Source of the DNA: Acanthochromis polyacanthus
Lineage: Eukaryota; Chordata; Actinopteri; Pomacentridae
Assembly: GCF_021347895.1 (NCBI RefSeq)
Contig: NC_067131.1
Location: 4,616,653 to 4,680,652, forward strand
DNA: 64,000 nt
Direction of reading: 5' to 3'
Part shown: positions 47,130 to 58,439 of the stretch, in pieces
Layout: each line of letters opens with the position of its first letter
Numbering within the stretch: the first letter of the stretch is position 1
Position numbers and translations under genes: made by a program
Notes under the pieces: generated by a model
Told to the model about the DNA's origin: nothing
The model's database searches: none
The model's input: only the letters and a program-made list of their open reading frames with translations

Positions 47130-47973
47130 TGTTAGCACGGATAATTCTTGAGTTATCTAATCTTGAAAGTTGCAGCATCTTGTTTTACATCAGGATTTGT
47201 CTTTGAAAATCCAGAGGGAACTCACCGTCGCTGGTTATTTGTGTCAAAAGGAGGTCAGCTGAGATTACATATCTCATCCGACCTGGGAATTTGTTGGCAT
47301 CTCCCAGGCGGAGTCGGAAAATGTTGCTGGGCAGAGGCAGACCTGGAATGTCCTGCTTAGACTGCTGAAACCACAACCTGATTCTGGATTAGTGGAAGAA
47401 AATGGATGGGTAAGCAGATATATCTTAGCAATTAATAAGTAAAGCAGATGACCAATCTGGCCAGACGTTTATCGGCAGCTTTAGGTGCTTCTACTTTGGT
47501 GCTGGGATGAAGCAGTTAATCCATTTTCAACTTGAAACCGCAATTCTAACAAATGCGTTCAGCAAATCGTTTAAGATGCACATTATACAGCATGTCTGAC
47601 ACAGAATATTTACTCCTATGTCACTGGTTTTTGAGTTTCATGCCGTTCTCCTTGAGTGACAGTCGTACTATTGATAGTTTACAGTGGTGTGAGCCTTTCC
47701 CCGCTAAATTGACTGACAGTTTGCCTGCTAGCTAATTAAAATGCGCAATTCTCTGAGAAATCAAGGTGTGATTGCTGCGACTTGCTTGCAGTTGGCAGAG
47801 CTTTCAAAGCACAGGAGAAATCTGGCATCAGACATGCAGCCCTGCAGTTAGCAGACAGCTAGCTTTGCCACCTGAGCCACAGCCTCTAATGGCATCTCAT
47901 GTGGCGATGCTCCATCACATGCTTTAAATCTACTACGCAGTGGACCCTAAGCTGAAACCTTACTTCAATAAAT
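47130..47973. other. Spacer, nothing recognised
   Basis: Unique non-coding DNA, short frames only. Confidence 0.45.
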
Positions 47974-47975
47974 TA

Positions 47976-48568
47976 CACCGATTAGCCACATTAAAACCAC
48001 TGACAGGTTAAAGTGAATGAACTGGATTGTCATGCAGAGACTGAAGATTATTTAATGTACAGGTTCTGATTCGTAAAACTGCTTTTCTAGAAATGCAAAA
48101 AAAAAAAAAGAAGGAAGATTTCACAGTTTTGTTTTTTTTTCCACATTAGACCAGGTCCAGCTCAAAAACCAGTGAGCTTAAGTTGGTCAAATCTGGAATA
48201 GAGTGTCTAAAGACTCTTCAAAACATATTTTTTAATGGAAAATCATTATTAGTGTGTACAAATGTATAAACATGGAGATTTGTATGGGGTTTTTTTTGCA
48301 TCTGAATCACTTTAGACCAGTTACAGACCAAAAACCTCTGTGCTTAGATGGGTTAAATCTGGAGTCGATCACATTTTTACACTAACACACTTTTTACTGG
48401 TACAAGCTTGATCCATAGAGATCCCATCCAGGAACCCAGTGGACCAAAGGGATCAACTGCTGATGTCACAGGAGCAGACATACCAGGACAGCCACAGAGG
48501 TCCATGTTGTGTAACGATGATCAGAACCGTTTGGCAGCAGGTGGTTTTAATGTTGTGGCTGTTCGGTG
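47976..48568 (-). mobile_element. Tc1-like element remnant (CACCGATTAGCCACA tips)
   Basis: The left tip is TA then CACCGATTAGCCACATTAAA (from 47976). The right tip is TTTAATGTTGTGGCTGTTCG ending at GGTG/TA (48568, TA at 48569-48570). The tips are inverted repeats apart from a 3-bp gap and a few changes, with TA on both outer sides. These tips are those of a known Tc1-like family in fish as I recall. The interior is only about 590 bp and has no transposase frame; a stretch at 48470-48545 may be a worn remnant of its 3' end. A pair of similar blocks (GACCAGGTCCAGCTCAAAAA near 48149 and GACCAGTTACAGACCAAAAA near 48314) forms an internal direct repeat. Confidence 0.75.
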
Positions 48569-48570
48569 TA

Positions 48571-49214
48571 TTGTCAGAAAAATCCCAGATCGATACTTCC
48601 CCCATGTTGTTCAGTCCTTTTTGGTCCGGATCCTCCATCTGGAGTATTGATGTTCCAGTTTGTAGCTGAAATAGGACCAATCCCGCTGCACATGTGGCCT
48701 CTAAACAGGTCTGAATCATCACTCTGTGGTTTTCTGTAACCTACAGCACTCCCTGTCCACTTAGAACGGAGTGCGTCTTCCAGGTTGGAGTGCTTTCAGG
48801 TTTAACCCCTACCTCTGAGCAGCTGGCCCTCTTATCTGCCCCACCTGTGCAGATGCATATTTATCCCTCCCCGAGTGGCAAAGAGCTGGCTTAGCATATG
48901 GATTAGCAGGAGAATCAGATGCACGGCAACACTGAGTGGCCATAGCCGCTAATGGCTAAGCAAATGAGCGGTGTTGCTTACATACGGAGCTTCAGCTGAT
49001 GGAGGACGTCGGCTTTGGAGTCGGGCCTCCGTCTCTCTTGGTAATAATGGTCCAGTGTCTTTGATCAGTTTCCTCCAGTGGGATGTATTTCAGGATGAGA
49101 AATGTGTTGGAACCCTTTGACCTCTGCATTGGATGCTGTTTAAAGGCTCCCAATAGGCTCACAGCATTAGAAATGTGAGGGAGGATACACTGGAAATTGG
49201 CAGTGAAGTGCAGA
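48571..49214. other. Spacer, nothing recognised
   Basis: Unique non-coding DNA. Confidence 0.45.
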
Positions 49215-49765
49215 TGGTTTTCCAATTTTTTCTTTTTTATATGCCTTTATTGGACTTCAGAAAGCTTCTACTTAAGCAAAATGAAAATGACATGATGTCT
49301 GCATGTAATGTGCTCAAACAACAACTAATGGTGACAGATTCTTACCAAAGACATCCAGTTTAAAACCGTTTAAACGTGTAAAACCTTAAATGCACAACTC
49401 ATGTAGCTTCAATCAACTTACTTTAATCTGAAAGTTATGACAAAATTTGACACCAAATGGCCACCGATCCTGTTCCTGTTTTCATTTTTTTTTTCACTTT
49501 TATGGGCATTTTTTGCACTTGAGAAGACTTTTACTTCAGAAAAATGAAAGCGGCATGTGATGTCTGCATGTAATCTGCTAGAAACCAATAAATGATCACA
49601 GATTCTTACCAGAAACATCCAGTTTTTAACCATTTAAACGTGTGAAATTCTAAATCTGGAAACCTTAAATGCACAACTCGTGTAGCTTCAATCAGCTGAC
49701 TTTAATTTGGAGGTTATAAGACAAAATTTGATACCCGAAGGCCACCAATCCTGTTTCCTTTGGTG
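49215..49765 (+). repeat. Tandem duplication of about 266 bp
   Basis: Two head-to-tail copies: 49215-49480 and about 49481-49765. Shared landmarks include GATGTCTGCATGTAAT (49294 and 49559), ACAGATTCTTACC, CATCCAGTTT, ACCTTAAATGCACAACTC, TGTAGCTTCAATCA and ACAAAATTTGA. The copies differ by scattered substitutions and an extra short stretch (AATCTGGAAA) in the second. Confidence 0.9.
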
Positions 49766-50172
49766 CTGCTGCCAGCACCCACAATCATTTGTGTTCATGT
49801 GAGGAGAACAGTTTTACTATCTTGTCAGTATAAGAGGGGAGTGGCCCTGTGAGTGTGCAGTCAGGAGGAAAAGTGTGAATGGCGCCATGCCACCGCTCGG
49901 AGTGTCGTCTGATAATGAGACGTCCTGAAAAGAAAACAGTCGAGTTTGCCAAAGATGACTATGATGTAATGACGGAGTGCTAATGGAGGTGTGTTCTGTG
50001 TCAGTTGGACCGGTTAAGCGGCCAAACATTTTTTTCTTTAGCTGTCTAACAGACTGGCTTTATTATATTATATTTTATTGAACATAGATTCAACACAGAG
50101 CATGAAGCTGATGCGCTGCAGAAAATGTCTGTGCAGTTTGTGATGCTAATTTTCAGCCCTTTCCTTAATTGA
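49766..50172. other. Spacer, nothing recognised
   Basis: Unique non-coding DNA. Confidence 0.45.
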
Positions 50173-50485
50173 GGCTGCCACTAACGATTATTTTCATTAT
50201 CAGTTAGTCTGCTGATTATTGTCACAGTTTATTGATGATTTGTGTGGTCCAATAATCATCCCTTAGATGTCCTCAAATGTCTTTTATAGTCCACAACCCA
50301 AATACATTCAGCTTACTGTCATAGAGGAGGAAAGAAACCAGAAAATATTCACATTTTAAAAGCTTGAATCAAAGAATTTTGACTGTTTTTCCTTAGAAAG
50401 TCACTCAAACTTATTAGAAAACTTTCAAAAAAGTCAAAAGTTAATTTAAAAATTGACAACTAATCATTTAATCAACTAATTAGCT
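50173..50485 (+). mobile_element. Teleost dispersed element with ATTA-rich inverted ends
   Basis: Begins GAGGCTGCCACTAACGATTA and TTTTCATTATCAGTTAG, and ends ACAACTAATCATTTAATCAA and CTAATTAG, so the two ends are related as loose inverted repeats rich in ATTA. Internal landmarks (CTCAAATGTCTTTTATAGTC, CAACCCAAATACATTCAG, AAAATATTCACATTTTAAAA) match in order a very common fish repeat that I know from memory. No reading frame. Confidence 0.75.
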
Positions 50486-51639
50486 TTAACTTAATAACAA
50501 TCGCCCGTCGACTCACTTTCAGCAGACTTTAATTTATGTTTGAACAACAATATCTTAGGAAATGTTAAAGATAAGAACTTCAAATTTTCACTGTTATTTC
50601 TCATCGTGTCATTGATTCTGAATCTGCAATATCGGACAAGTACATCCAATAATCTCTGAAATATCTGAGAAAATGTTATGAAAAGTCCTATTTTTGAGCT
50701 CATTTTAACAAAAAGTCAATCAGCTAGTGAGTTTTTGAACCATATGTAACGCTTTAATATGAAATACTTGGTCAAAAAAATGAGAAGAAAGCTATTTTTG
50801 TGAAGCATTTATGACAAGTTGTGACTCAAAAAACAAAATATTGGTAGATAATCTGATGCTGTAAATATTTCAGGCAAATCAGAGCAAAAATTGTTCAACC
50901 AAACTGACGATTTAACACGGATTCACCCAAATATTAGACACTGTAGTTCATAGAATGCTTAGAAATACCTAAAAATGCACAGGTTTGGTCAAACAAGGAA
51001 ACACAGACTCCGTTCCTGCCCACTCCATGTAGTCGCCCCCCAGACGCCCATTCTGAGGCAGGAAAAGCCTCGATAGGATGCACTGCAGGTTCCTCCATCA
51101 GTGCCATGTTTCTGAATTTAGTATATTTAATAATGCTGTGTGAGTTTATGTCCCCATAAATAAAACCGTGCGTCTCCTCGGTGATGGGGAGGAGCTGGAT
51201 GCTGAGGGGGAAGTAGCGCTGGATGCTAACGCAAGCACTCTGTGCAACTTTACTGTCTGCTCAGATGTCGCCTTCCTGTGCGGGCGGCGAGGTTTGAGGC
51301 GCCGCTGGCATATTTTATGACATTTCTCTGTGGGGAAGACTGTGAGCAGAAATGGATTTTTGATGTATAGATTTTGAGGCAAATTTCACTAAAATGTAAC
51401 GCGAGGCGGACGGACTGCTGAGGATGCAGAGGTTCAGCGCTGGTTTATACGGACCGAATCAGGGCCTTAAATGCACCGCCTGTTTGCAGAGATAGGACAT
51501 ACATGATTGGAGGGTGTGTGAAACTATTGTGACCATAAAATGAGTCCCTGAAGCGCAGCGAGGCTCCATTATCCGTGGCTGTAGCTCCGGCTTCTGCGCG
51601 TGCTTCATCCCCAAATTCATGATTATCTCTGAGCCGTAT
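50486..51639. other. Spacer, nothing recognised
   Basis: AT-rich to 51000, then GC-moderate unique DNA. The 78-codon minus frame at 51146-51382 has no domain. Confidence 0.45.
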
Positions 51640-52925
51640 CTGGGCGTTTTTTCGCTTCTGTCACTTTTCTGCTCACTGTGAGCTAATTTTTCACTGCAGT
51701 AGAAACTCCTGCACCTCTATGAAAAACAGACAACCATGACTAAAAGTAGAAACAATTCATAAAAAATGCCTTTTATCCCGAATGGCAAAATCTTGAAAAA
51801 AAAGTGAATGTCTTTGATTATTTATTTTGCAAAGAATTTAAAAACTTGGAATCACCATGTACAACATTTCTAAAAGTGCTCACAGGTGTTACCAACACTG
51901 GGAAAAAATATAGCGGCTCTACACGCTATGGATGTTTTAGTGCTTGCATTTTAAAATGTATTTCTGTACCTTTCTCTCATCTGCTCTGTGTAAACACAGC
52001 CTGCAGTTCAGCTGAAAAGTCCCTGAATTTTTGTGACGTGACTGTTGGTCACAGCCGAGCCACTAAAAGCTGGATAGATCCACAGAGAAACACAGGATAT
52101 TTTGTTGTTTACCAATTTTTTTTTAGTGCAAATACTTTATTTTTTGGCATTTGTTAAAATGAGACATGTAGAATTGAATCAGACAGTTTCAAGTCTTCAC
52201 AGATGAGTAGTTCAAGGACCGTCAGAAAGTGAAAACATGATTGGGAGAATCATTTCTGTTTTTGCAGTTTGCATCTGGTAAATGGTGGCAAAATAATATG
52301 CCGTGTAAACGCAGCCTGCAGTTCAGCCAAAATTTGCCTGAATTTTTGTCACATGACTGTTAATCACAGCTGAGTCACTTAGAACTTCTCAGTAGCAGTA
52401 AATAGCACAGAATATTTTTGTTTTTACCAAATCTTTTCAGTGCAAATGGTTTACTTTTGGCAATTTTTTAAATGAAGCATGTAGAATAAAATATTACAAT
52501 TTTAAGTCAGACAATATAAATGTAGATTAGAGGCCAAATACAAATATGAATCTGAAAAATGGTGTAATTTTGTCATTTTCAAAAAGAAACAACATACCTT
52601 TCAAAGCTGTCGTGTAAACACAGCCTGCAGGTTAGTCAGAACATCCCAGAATTTTTGTCACATGACTGTTCATCACAGCGGAGTCATTTAGAACGTCCCA
52701 GTTGCGCTAAAGAGCACAGAATTTTTTTATTTTTTACAGAATCTCGTTAAAGTAATTGTTTTATTTTTGGCAATTTTTAAAAACAAAACCTGTACAATAA
52801 AGTGAATTTAGCAGTATATCATGATTTTAACATTGCTGTATCTTTCTCTGATAAATGGTTTGGCTTTGCCTTTTTAAAAAAAAAAAAAAAAAAGATAATG
52901 TTCCTTTTTGTGACTTATTGGTTGC
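51640..52925 (+). repeat. Sense copy of the modular family with three tandem middle modules
   Basis: Starts with the CACCTCTATGAAAAACAG module (51711). The middle module, marked by TGCAGTTCAGC and TGAATTTTTGTSACRTGACTG-type sequence, follows at about 52022, 52337 and 52648, a period of about 313 bp. It ends with the TCTGATAAATGG module (52850) and a poly-A tract at 52878-52893. The second module has a perfect TGAGTCA; the others carry changed versions. No coding capacity. Confidence 0.85.
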
Positions 52926-53408
52926 TTAAACATTTGTGTGTTTATCTGCCAGTGTGATGTGTTTTATGCGCCGTCCAGGAAGGACACAGATGTGAAGCAT
53001 TGTTTAATTTGATCCGATGGAACGAGGCAGATTCGGTCCTACTCGGTAGAAAATGACTGAATGTGAAACATAATTGACTTTAATGGTCTCACATCGAGGC
53101 CAGAGCTGTTACGGTCATTGCTTTCATAAAGAAGGAAAAAGAACAACAGTTGCTTTCTTTAGGCGAGGCGCTCTCTGCACGTACGCAGATACTTGACATT
53201 CACCGCGTTTATGCAGATTCGCACATTTACGAGTGCGTTTCTTACCTTGGAGCTGAGGTGTGAAGGGTAATTGTTCACTTACAGGATTATATCATCTCCA
53301 GTTGAAGTGTGCATTAATGGCATTCCGTCCGGTTACTATTTGCCTGAAGCCTTTTTTCTTTTGTGATATTAGCGCCGTGGCAGAGCGGTGGATTCCTGAG
53401 GTGACACT
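52926..53408. other. Spacer, nothing recognised
   Basis: Unique non-coding DNA. Confidence 0.45.
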
Positions 53409-53416
53409 GTGTACTC

Positions 53417-54230
53417 CAGGGGTGTCCAACATGTGGCATGAGGGCCAGAAGCGGCCCCCCAGAGGGTCCAATCTGGCCCTCAAAGTGTTAAAATTCCAGA
53501 GAAGACATTAACTGCAGATTGTAAATTAGTAAAACTATAAATTTAAAATCATTTCTAGACCATGACAAGTTGTTTTGATCATAAAGTAAAACACTAAATT
53601 TAAAATTTTTATAATATTTTGGCTTGTTTTTGTCGTTTTGTGTCTTGTTTTTTTACTTTGTCTCAGTTTTGTCGTTTTGTTTCTTGTTTTTGTGGATTTG
53701 TTTCTTGTTTTTGTCGTTTTATTTCTTGTTTTTGTCGTTTTGTGTTGACTTTTTGTCTCGCTTGTTTTTTTTAATCATTTTTTGTTTTTTCCTTTTTTGT
53801 CTCTAACTTTTTAGTCAAATTTTTTGCCTCTTTTTGTTTTGTTTCATGTTGTTTGTCTCATTTTTGTTATTTTGTTTCTTGTTTTTGTCGTTTTGTCTCG
53901 TTTTTTTACTTTGTCTCATTTTTGTCATTTTGTTTCTTGTTTTTGTCGTTTTGTTTCTTGTTTTTGTCGTTTTGTTTTGCCTTTTTGTCTCTCTTGTTTT
54001 TTGTCAATTTTTTGTAGGTTTTTTCTTTTTTTTGTAAAATTTTTTGTCTTTTTGTTTTGTTTCGTGTCGTTTGTCTCATTTTTGTCATTTTGTGTCTAAT
54101 TTTTGAGATATTTGCATGTATTATTATTATTTTTTACCAGTTTTTATGCTGTGATTTTACTGGTCCGGTCCACTGGAGATCAAATTGGACTGAATGCGGA
54201 ACCTGAACTGAAATGAGTTTGACGCTGATG
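53417..54230 (+). mobile_element. hAT-like element carrying a 21-bp minisatellite
   Basis: The left tip is CAGGGGTGTCCAACATGTGG; the right tip is AAATGAGTTTGACGCTGATG, a worn form of the usual TTGACACCCCTG end. Flanking octamers GTGTACTC (53409-53416) and GTGTACTT (54231-54238) match at seven of eight positions, fitting an old hAT target duplication. The interior 53625-54110 is a minisatellite with a 21-bp unit such as TTTTTGTCGTTTTGTTTCTTG. Open frames across it (F/L/V/S-rich) are artefacts. Confidence 0.8.
53625..54110 (+). repeat. Degenerate 21-bp minisatellite
   Basis: Repeats of TTTTTGTCGTTTTGTNTCTTG-type units, many shortened or altered (for example TCTCATTTTTGTCATTTTGT). Same unit, opposite strand, as the array at 57240-58025. 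Confidence 0.92.
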
Positions 54231-54238
54231 GTGTACTT

Positions 54239-55324
54239 CTGGGCCTTTTGAAAAAGTCCTGCAACGGCTCACAGTATAAACTTCCTTTGATTTCTGTGGT
54301 CGGCCTAAGCCTGAAGTTAGACACTTCATTTGGCGAAAGGATTAGACTGCTAAGCCTTTTAGCGGTAAGCTGGTCACATGAAAATCTAACATCGGTTTTC
54401 ATAGATGAGAAAACCTCGCACCTCCTTCGGGGATTTTCCTCCCTTGAACCCGCAGACTCCTCCCATGTCATCCCTCACTTGGCAGCACATGCATGCATCA
54501 GTGGCCATGTGGATTTCCTTTCGCCGCCTGTAGCCGCGACTCTCCCGTCTCCCAGGGTCGCTCTGTAAGCCCGTTCGCTGCCTGACCGGAGTGTTTGACC
54601 TGCTGGATGTTTGCTAAAAGATGTTCGGGGGGATCACAATGTTCACCGTTGTCTATTTCTGGTTTGCAGATTTCCCTGAGGACCCCATGTTTGGGATGAA
54701 AGCCGGGAGCGAATGTAAAGAAACGGCACTGAAGTGAAGGCAGCTGAAGGTAAGAAAGGCCTGCTTTGTGCAGCGTGTTTGATTAACAGTGCACAGGTAT
54801 TGTTACTGCGATACTTCCATGGTGTCACAGAGTCAAAAGGCAGGCGGAGAGGCGAGGCTGGTATTATTTTTCTGGAACACAGTGTCTCATTTCCACAGGC
54901 GCACATATCAGATTTGTTTTTTTTGGCAGGAGGGCTGTATGTACAGTACATCTGAGCCGGTGCAGCACGTATGTACGGCTCGCTGGCGTGTTCGCAGGCC
55001 TCCCTCATGGTTTGCATATCGAGTCCGTGACCGGTAAAGTGGGGAAAGCAATCAAAAATGCAATATTTAGCAGAACAGGATGCAGATATGGAGAGGTTTT
55101 ACTGTTCACGGTGATGAGCTTTAGCTCTGCGAGCAGCTCAGAGGGTGACACATCTTGTTTTGACAGCAGCTTTATGAGTTGTTGGAACGGCCTTCATTTA
55201 CAAGGCAAATCACACGTAGGAAAAGTTGGCATTTTGCGCTCGCTCGGTGATTAATGGGCGTAATTGCACACCTTTTATGTGCTCTCTGTACATGTTCCTC
55301 AGCCTCTGGAACCTGGAAGCATGC
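54239..55324 (+). other. Unique spacer with one candidate non-coding exon
   Basis: GC-moderate unique sequence. Open frames of 104-124 codons (54157-54471 and 54643-55017 on minus, 54248-54568 on plus) have no domain. The exon candidate at 54670-54749 is listed separately. Confidence 0.4.
54670..54749 (+). other. Candidate 80-bp untranslated exon
   Basis: Bounded by an acceptor (TTCTGGTTTGCAG, AG at 54668-54669) and a donor (CTGAAG/GTAAGA at 54749/54750). All three frames contain a stop, so it cannot be an internal coding exon; an ATG at 54687 opens a 16-codon frame that ends within the exon. It could be a 5' untranslated exon, with a short upstream frame, of the gene starting at the 18-kb island, about 36 kb away. 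Chance pairing of splice-like signals is a real alternative. Confidence 0.3.
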
Positions 55325-56690
55325 CGCAAGCGTGATATCTTTAAAAAAATCAATAAAATTAGGTCATTTATTTCGACCAGAAAGTCAGAAAACAGAAGGA
55401 ACTGTGTGATTTCCCACGTTCTGACAGGACTTGAACGAGTCATGTGTCACTTGTCGTTCAACTGGGAAACTTAACCAAATGAAAGTTTAAAATTGTGAAT
55501 TTTGCAAATATTCTAAACTTTAAAGCAACACGTCATTCACAAAAAGACAGGAAATCTTTAGAAAAATCACCAAAATTATATTATTTATCAGAGCTAGAAG
55601 CTGTAAAAACTAAAGGAATCGTGTGATTTCTAACTTTCTGACAACTTCTTGAACTTGTCGTGCCATTTAAGTGGGAAACTTAACTGAATCTAAGTTTAAA
55701 ATTGTAATCTCCCTGAAAAGTCCAAACATTAAATTAATACAATTTGCAAAAAGGCAGGAAATCTTTTTAAAAAATCACCAAAATTATGCTGTTTAGCAGA
55801 GCCAGCAGCTGTAAAAAGAGAAAGAATTGTGTGATTTCTAGCTTTCTGACAGTACTTGAACTAGTCGTGTCATTTAATTGGGAGACTTAATCATATACAC
55901 GCTTAAAATTGTAATTTTCCTAAAACTCCAAACATTAAATCAACATGCAGTTCCCAAAAAAGGTATTTTATCTTTACAAAAATCATCAAAATTATGCAAT
56001 TTATCAGAGCAAGAAGCTGGAAAAAGAATAATTTCAAACTTGAGCATGTGTAACTTTCAGTTTTGTCAGAAAATTAACTAAATGTAGTCGATCAGTCTTT
56101 GTGATATTTAGTTGATTTCACTTTTTCTACTTGTCTTGTTTAAAAATGTGCCCAAAAAAGCAGTTTCCTCTAGCTGAATTCTGTAAAAAAACTAAAAATT
56201 CTGTGTTCCTCAACTAGACTGAGAAGCTATGAGTGATTCCTCTGCAGCAAACGGTAACGTGGCAGAAATTCAGAGACTTTTTAGCTGAACTGGGTTGAAC
56301 TGCAGGCTGCGTTTCCGCAGAACGATGAGGAGACGGAAACTAATTACTGATGTAAGCAGGAAGATATCTTTTTTCCAGTATGGATAACACTTGTAGGGAC
56401 ACAGAAGCATGTCATGTTAATTACAGGCTTTTTCAAATGAATAATTGAAGAAATTCAGCTTTTGTTTTATTCTTTTTTTATGATTTCTCCCATTGTATCT
56501 TTATCATTTTGCACAGAAGACATTTTTAGGTTCTCTCTAGTTCTAATCATGGCTTTTCTGTTTCCATAGAAGTGCAGGACTTTATATTGCAGCAAAAAAA
56601 AAGAGGAGCCAACAGGGAGGAAAGAAGTGACAGAAGTGCAAAAAGGACAGTTAAGATAACTGCTTTCTGCGCTCATTCCATCATCCTGGA
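55325..56690 (-). repeat. Antisense copy of the modular family with tandem first module
   Basis: The TTATCAGAGC-AGAAGCTG module is repeated with TGTGTGATTT landmarks at 55403, 55620 and 55828 and a decayed fourth near 56029, a period of about 210 bp. One middle module follows (ATTCTGTAAAAAAACTAAAA at about 56181, then GAGTGATTCC and GCAGGCTGCG), then the GTTTCCATAGAAGTGCAGGA module (56561). The module order is that of the 33-34.7 kb copy. Confidence 0.85.
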
Positions 56691-57239
56691 CCAACATGAG
56701 CTCGTCTCTGGACAGTAAACGGACACACTGGAATTATCGTGGTCTGCAACAGGTTCTCAGACAGTTTTTCTCCTCGTCTGCTGGCAGCCGACCAGCGCAG
56801 CGTCGCACACTTGACAGAGCTGCAGCCGTCAGCAGCAGGGTTTCCCTCCGTCGTCACCGCCGGCCTCGTGCTAACACGCTGCTCCTTCCTGACACAACAC
56901 GTCTTTGCTTCACGGCAGCATCGACGCTGACTGACGAGCCTTTTCGCTTCATATTTACATGCTTTCCCCTCGGCGTCTCGGCACTGAGCCACGCTGAAGT
57001 ATACGGCAATTACTGTGAGGGCCTGGCATCGATAGCAGTTCACTGAATCTGAGATGGAACGAGTAAACAAACAAAAACTCTCTGGTTCAGTTGGAATCTG
57101 TTTTTTTGTTTTTCTTTTCTTTTCTTTTTTTGGTGCTGGCTGACGAGGAGGAAACGCTCCAGTTTGGAGTGACGGCCTAATTAATGTTCACAACCTGCAT
57201 CTCCAGTCTGAGAGTGAGAGTAATGTTGATTAAACACAT
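56691..57239. other. GC-richer unique spacer
   Basis: Frames on both strands (56696-57046 plus, 56681-57070 minus) overlap almost fully and show no domain; neither is called a gene. A CT-rich TTTTCTTTTC tract lies at about 57100-57130. Confidence 0.4.
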
Positions 57240-58025
57240 ATCTGGTGATGTAGACGACCAAAACAAGATATAGAACGACAAAAATGAAACAGAAAATGAC
57301 AGATTAGACACAAAATGACTTAAACAAGACAGAAAAAGACAAAAACAAGACCCAAAACGACAAAAACAAGACACAAAACGACAGAAATGAGGCAGAAAAT
57401 AAACCAAAAACAAGACACACAATGACAGATTAGACACAAAATGACTTAAACAAGACAGAAAAAGACAAAAAACACACGAAATGACAAAAACAAGACAGAG
57501 AACGACAAAAATGAAACGGAAAACAACAAATGAGACACAAAAAGACAAAAACAAGACAAAAAGACAAAAACAAGACACAAAATGAGAAAAACGAGACAAA
57601 ACGGGAAAAAAACGAGACAAAAAAAGACAAAAGCAAGACACAAAATGACAAAAACAAGACACAAAACGACAGAAATGAGGCAGAGAAAAAAACAAGACAC
57701 AAAATAACTGAAACAAGACACAGAACGACAAAAACAAGACACAAAACGACAAAAACAAGACACAAAATGACTGAAACAAGACACAAAATGACTGAAACAA
57801 GACACAAAATGACTGAAACAAGACACAGAACGACAAAAACAAGACACAGAACGACAAAAACAAGACACAGAACGACTGAAACAAGACACAGAACGACTGA
57901 AACAAGACACAGAACGACTGAAACAAGACACAGAACGACTGAAACAAGACACAGAACGACTGAAACAAGACACAGAACGACAAAAACAAGACACAGAACG
58001 ACAAAAACGAGACAAAGTGAAAAAT
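57240..58025. repeat. Expanded 21-bp minisatellite, about 37 units
   Basis: About 785 bp of 21-bp units such as AGACACAGAACGACTGAAACA and AGACACAAAACGACAAAAACA. The right half (57820-58010) is most homogeneous. Because 21 is a multiple of three and the unit lacks stops, several frames are open: minus-strand frames of 189-291 codons (a C-V-L-F-x-S-F heptad pattern) and a plus-strand frame of 165 codons (an R-H-R-T-T-E-T heptad pattern). I regard these as artefacts. The array is flanked by imperfect direct repeats: TGTTGATTAAACACATATCT at about 57223 and TGTTGATTAAATCCATATCT at about 58054. Confidence 0.95.
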
Positions 58026-58439
58026 GAATTGCTTTAGCTGCTTGTAAAACATCAGTGTTGATTAAATCCATATCTGCTGCGTTCAAAGCGGAGCAGCTTG
58101 TTTTTCATGACCCGTTTGCTCCAAACGCTGGAGGTCCCCAATCCAAACCTTAAGTTGACAAGCTTGAATTATTGATTTGATCTAAATCACAGATGAAGGG
58201 AGGGACTCTGACAGCTGGAACTGACGCGCTGCGATTAGGGAGATCGTTTCTGCTCAGATCTGGATGGAAACACACGGAGGAGCAGAGCCAGGCTTCCCTT
58301 TAAAACCAATTAAGTTTGGACGAGCTCAGTCACCGGTTCACTCCGAGCCAAGTCTCTCTCTGACCTTTGGGCCAATTGGCAGGAACTCACCCTGAGAGGA
58401 AGAAAGCGTGCCGAGGTGTGTCCGGTAATACTGGGACAG
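58026..58439. other. Spacer, nothing recognised
   Basis: Unique non-coding DNA. Confidence 0.45.

Noticed and set aside
53624..54099. Phe/Leu/Val-rich frames that could look like membrane proteins
   Set aside because: Translation of the degenerate 21-bp minisatellite within a hAT-like element.
56681..57070. Overlapping frames on both strands (116 and 129 codons)
   Set aside because: Mutual shadows with no domain; GC-richer DNA has fewer stops.
57177..58086. Minus-strand frames of 189-291 codons and a plus-strand frame of 165 codons
   Set aside because: Produced by the stop-free 21-bp minisatellite; all frames read the same repeat and none has a start in a credible context or any domain.
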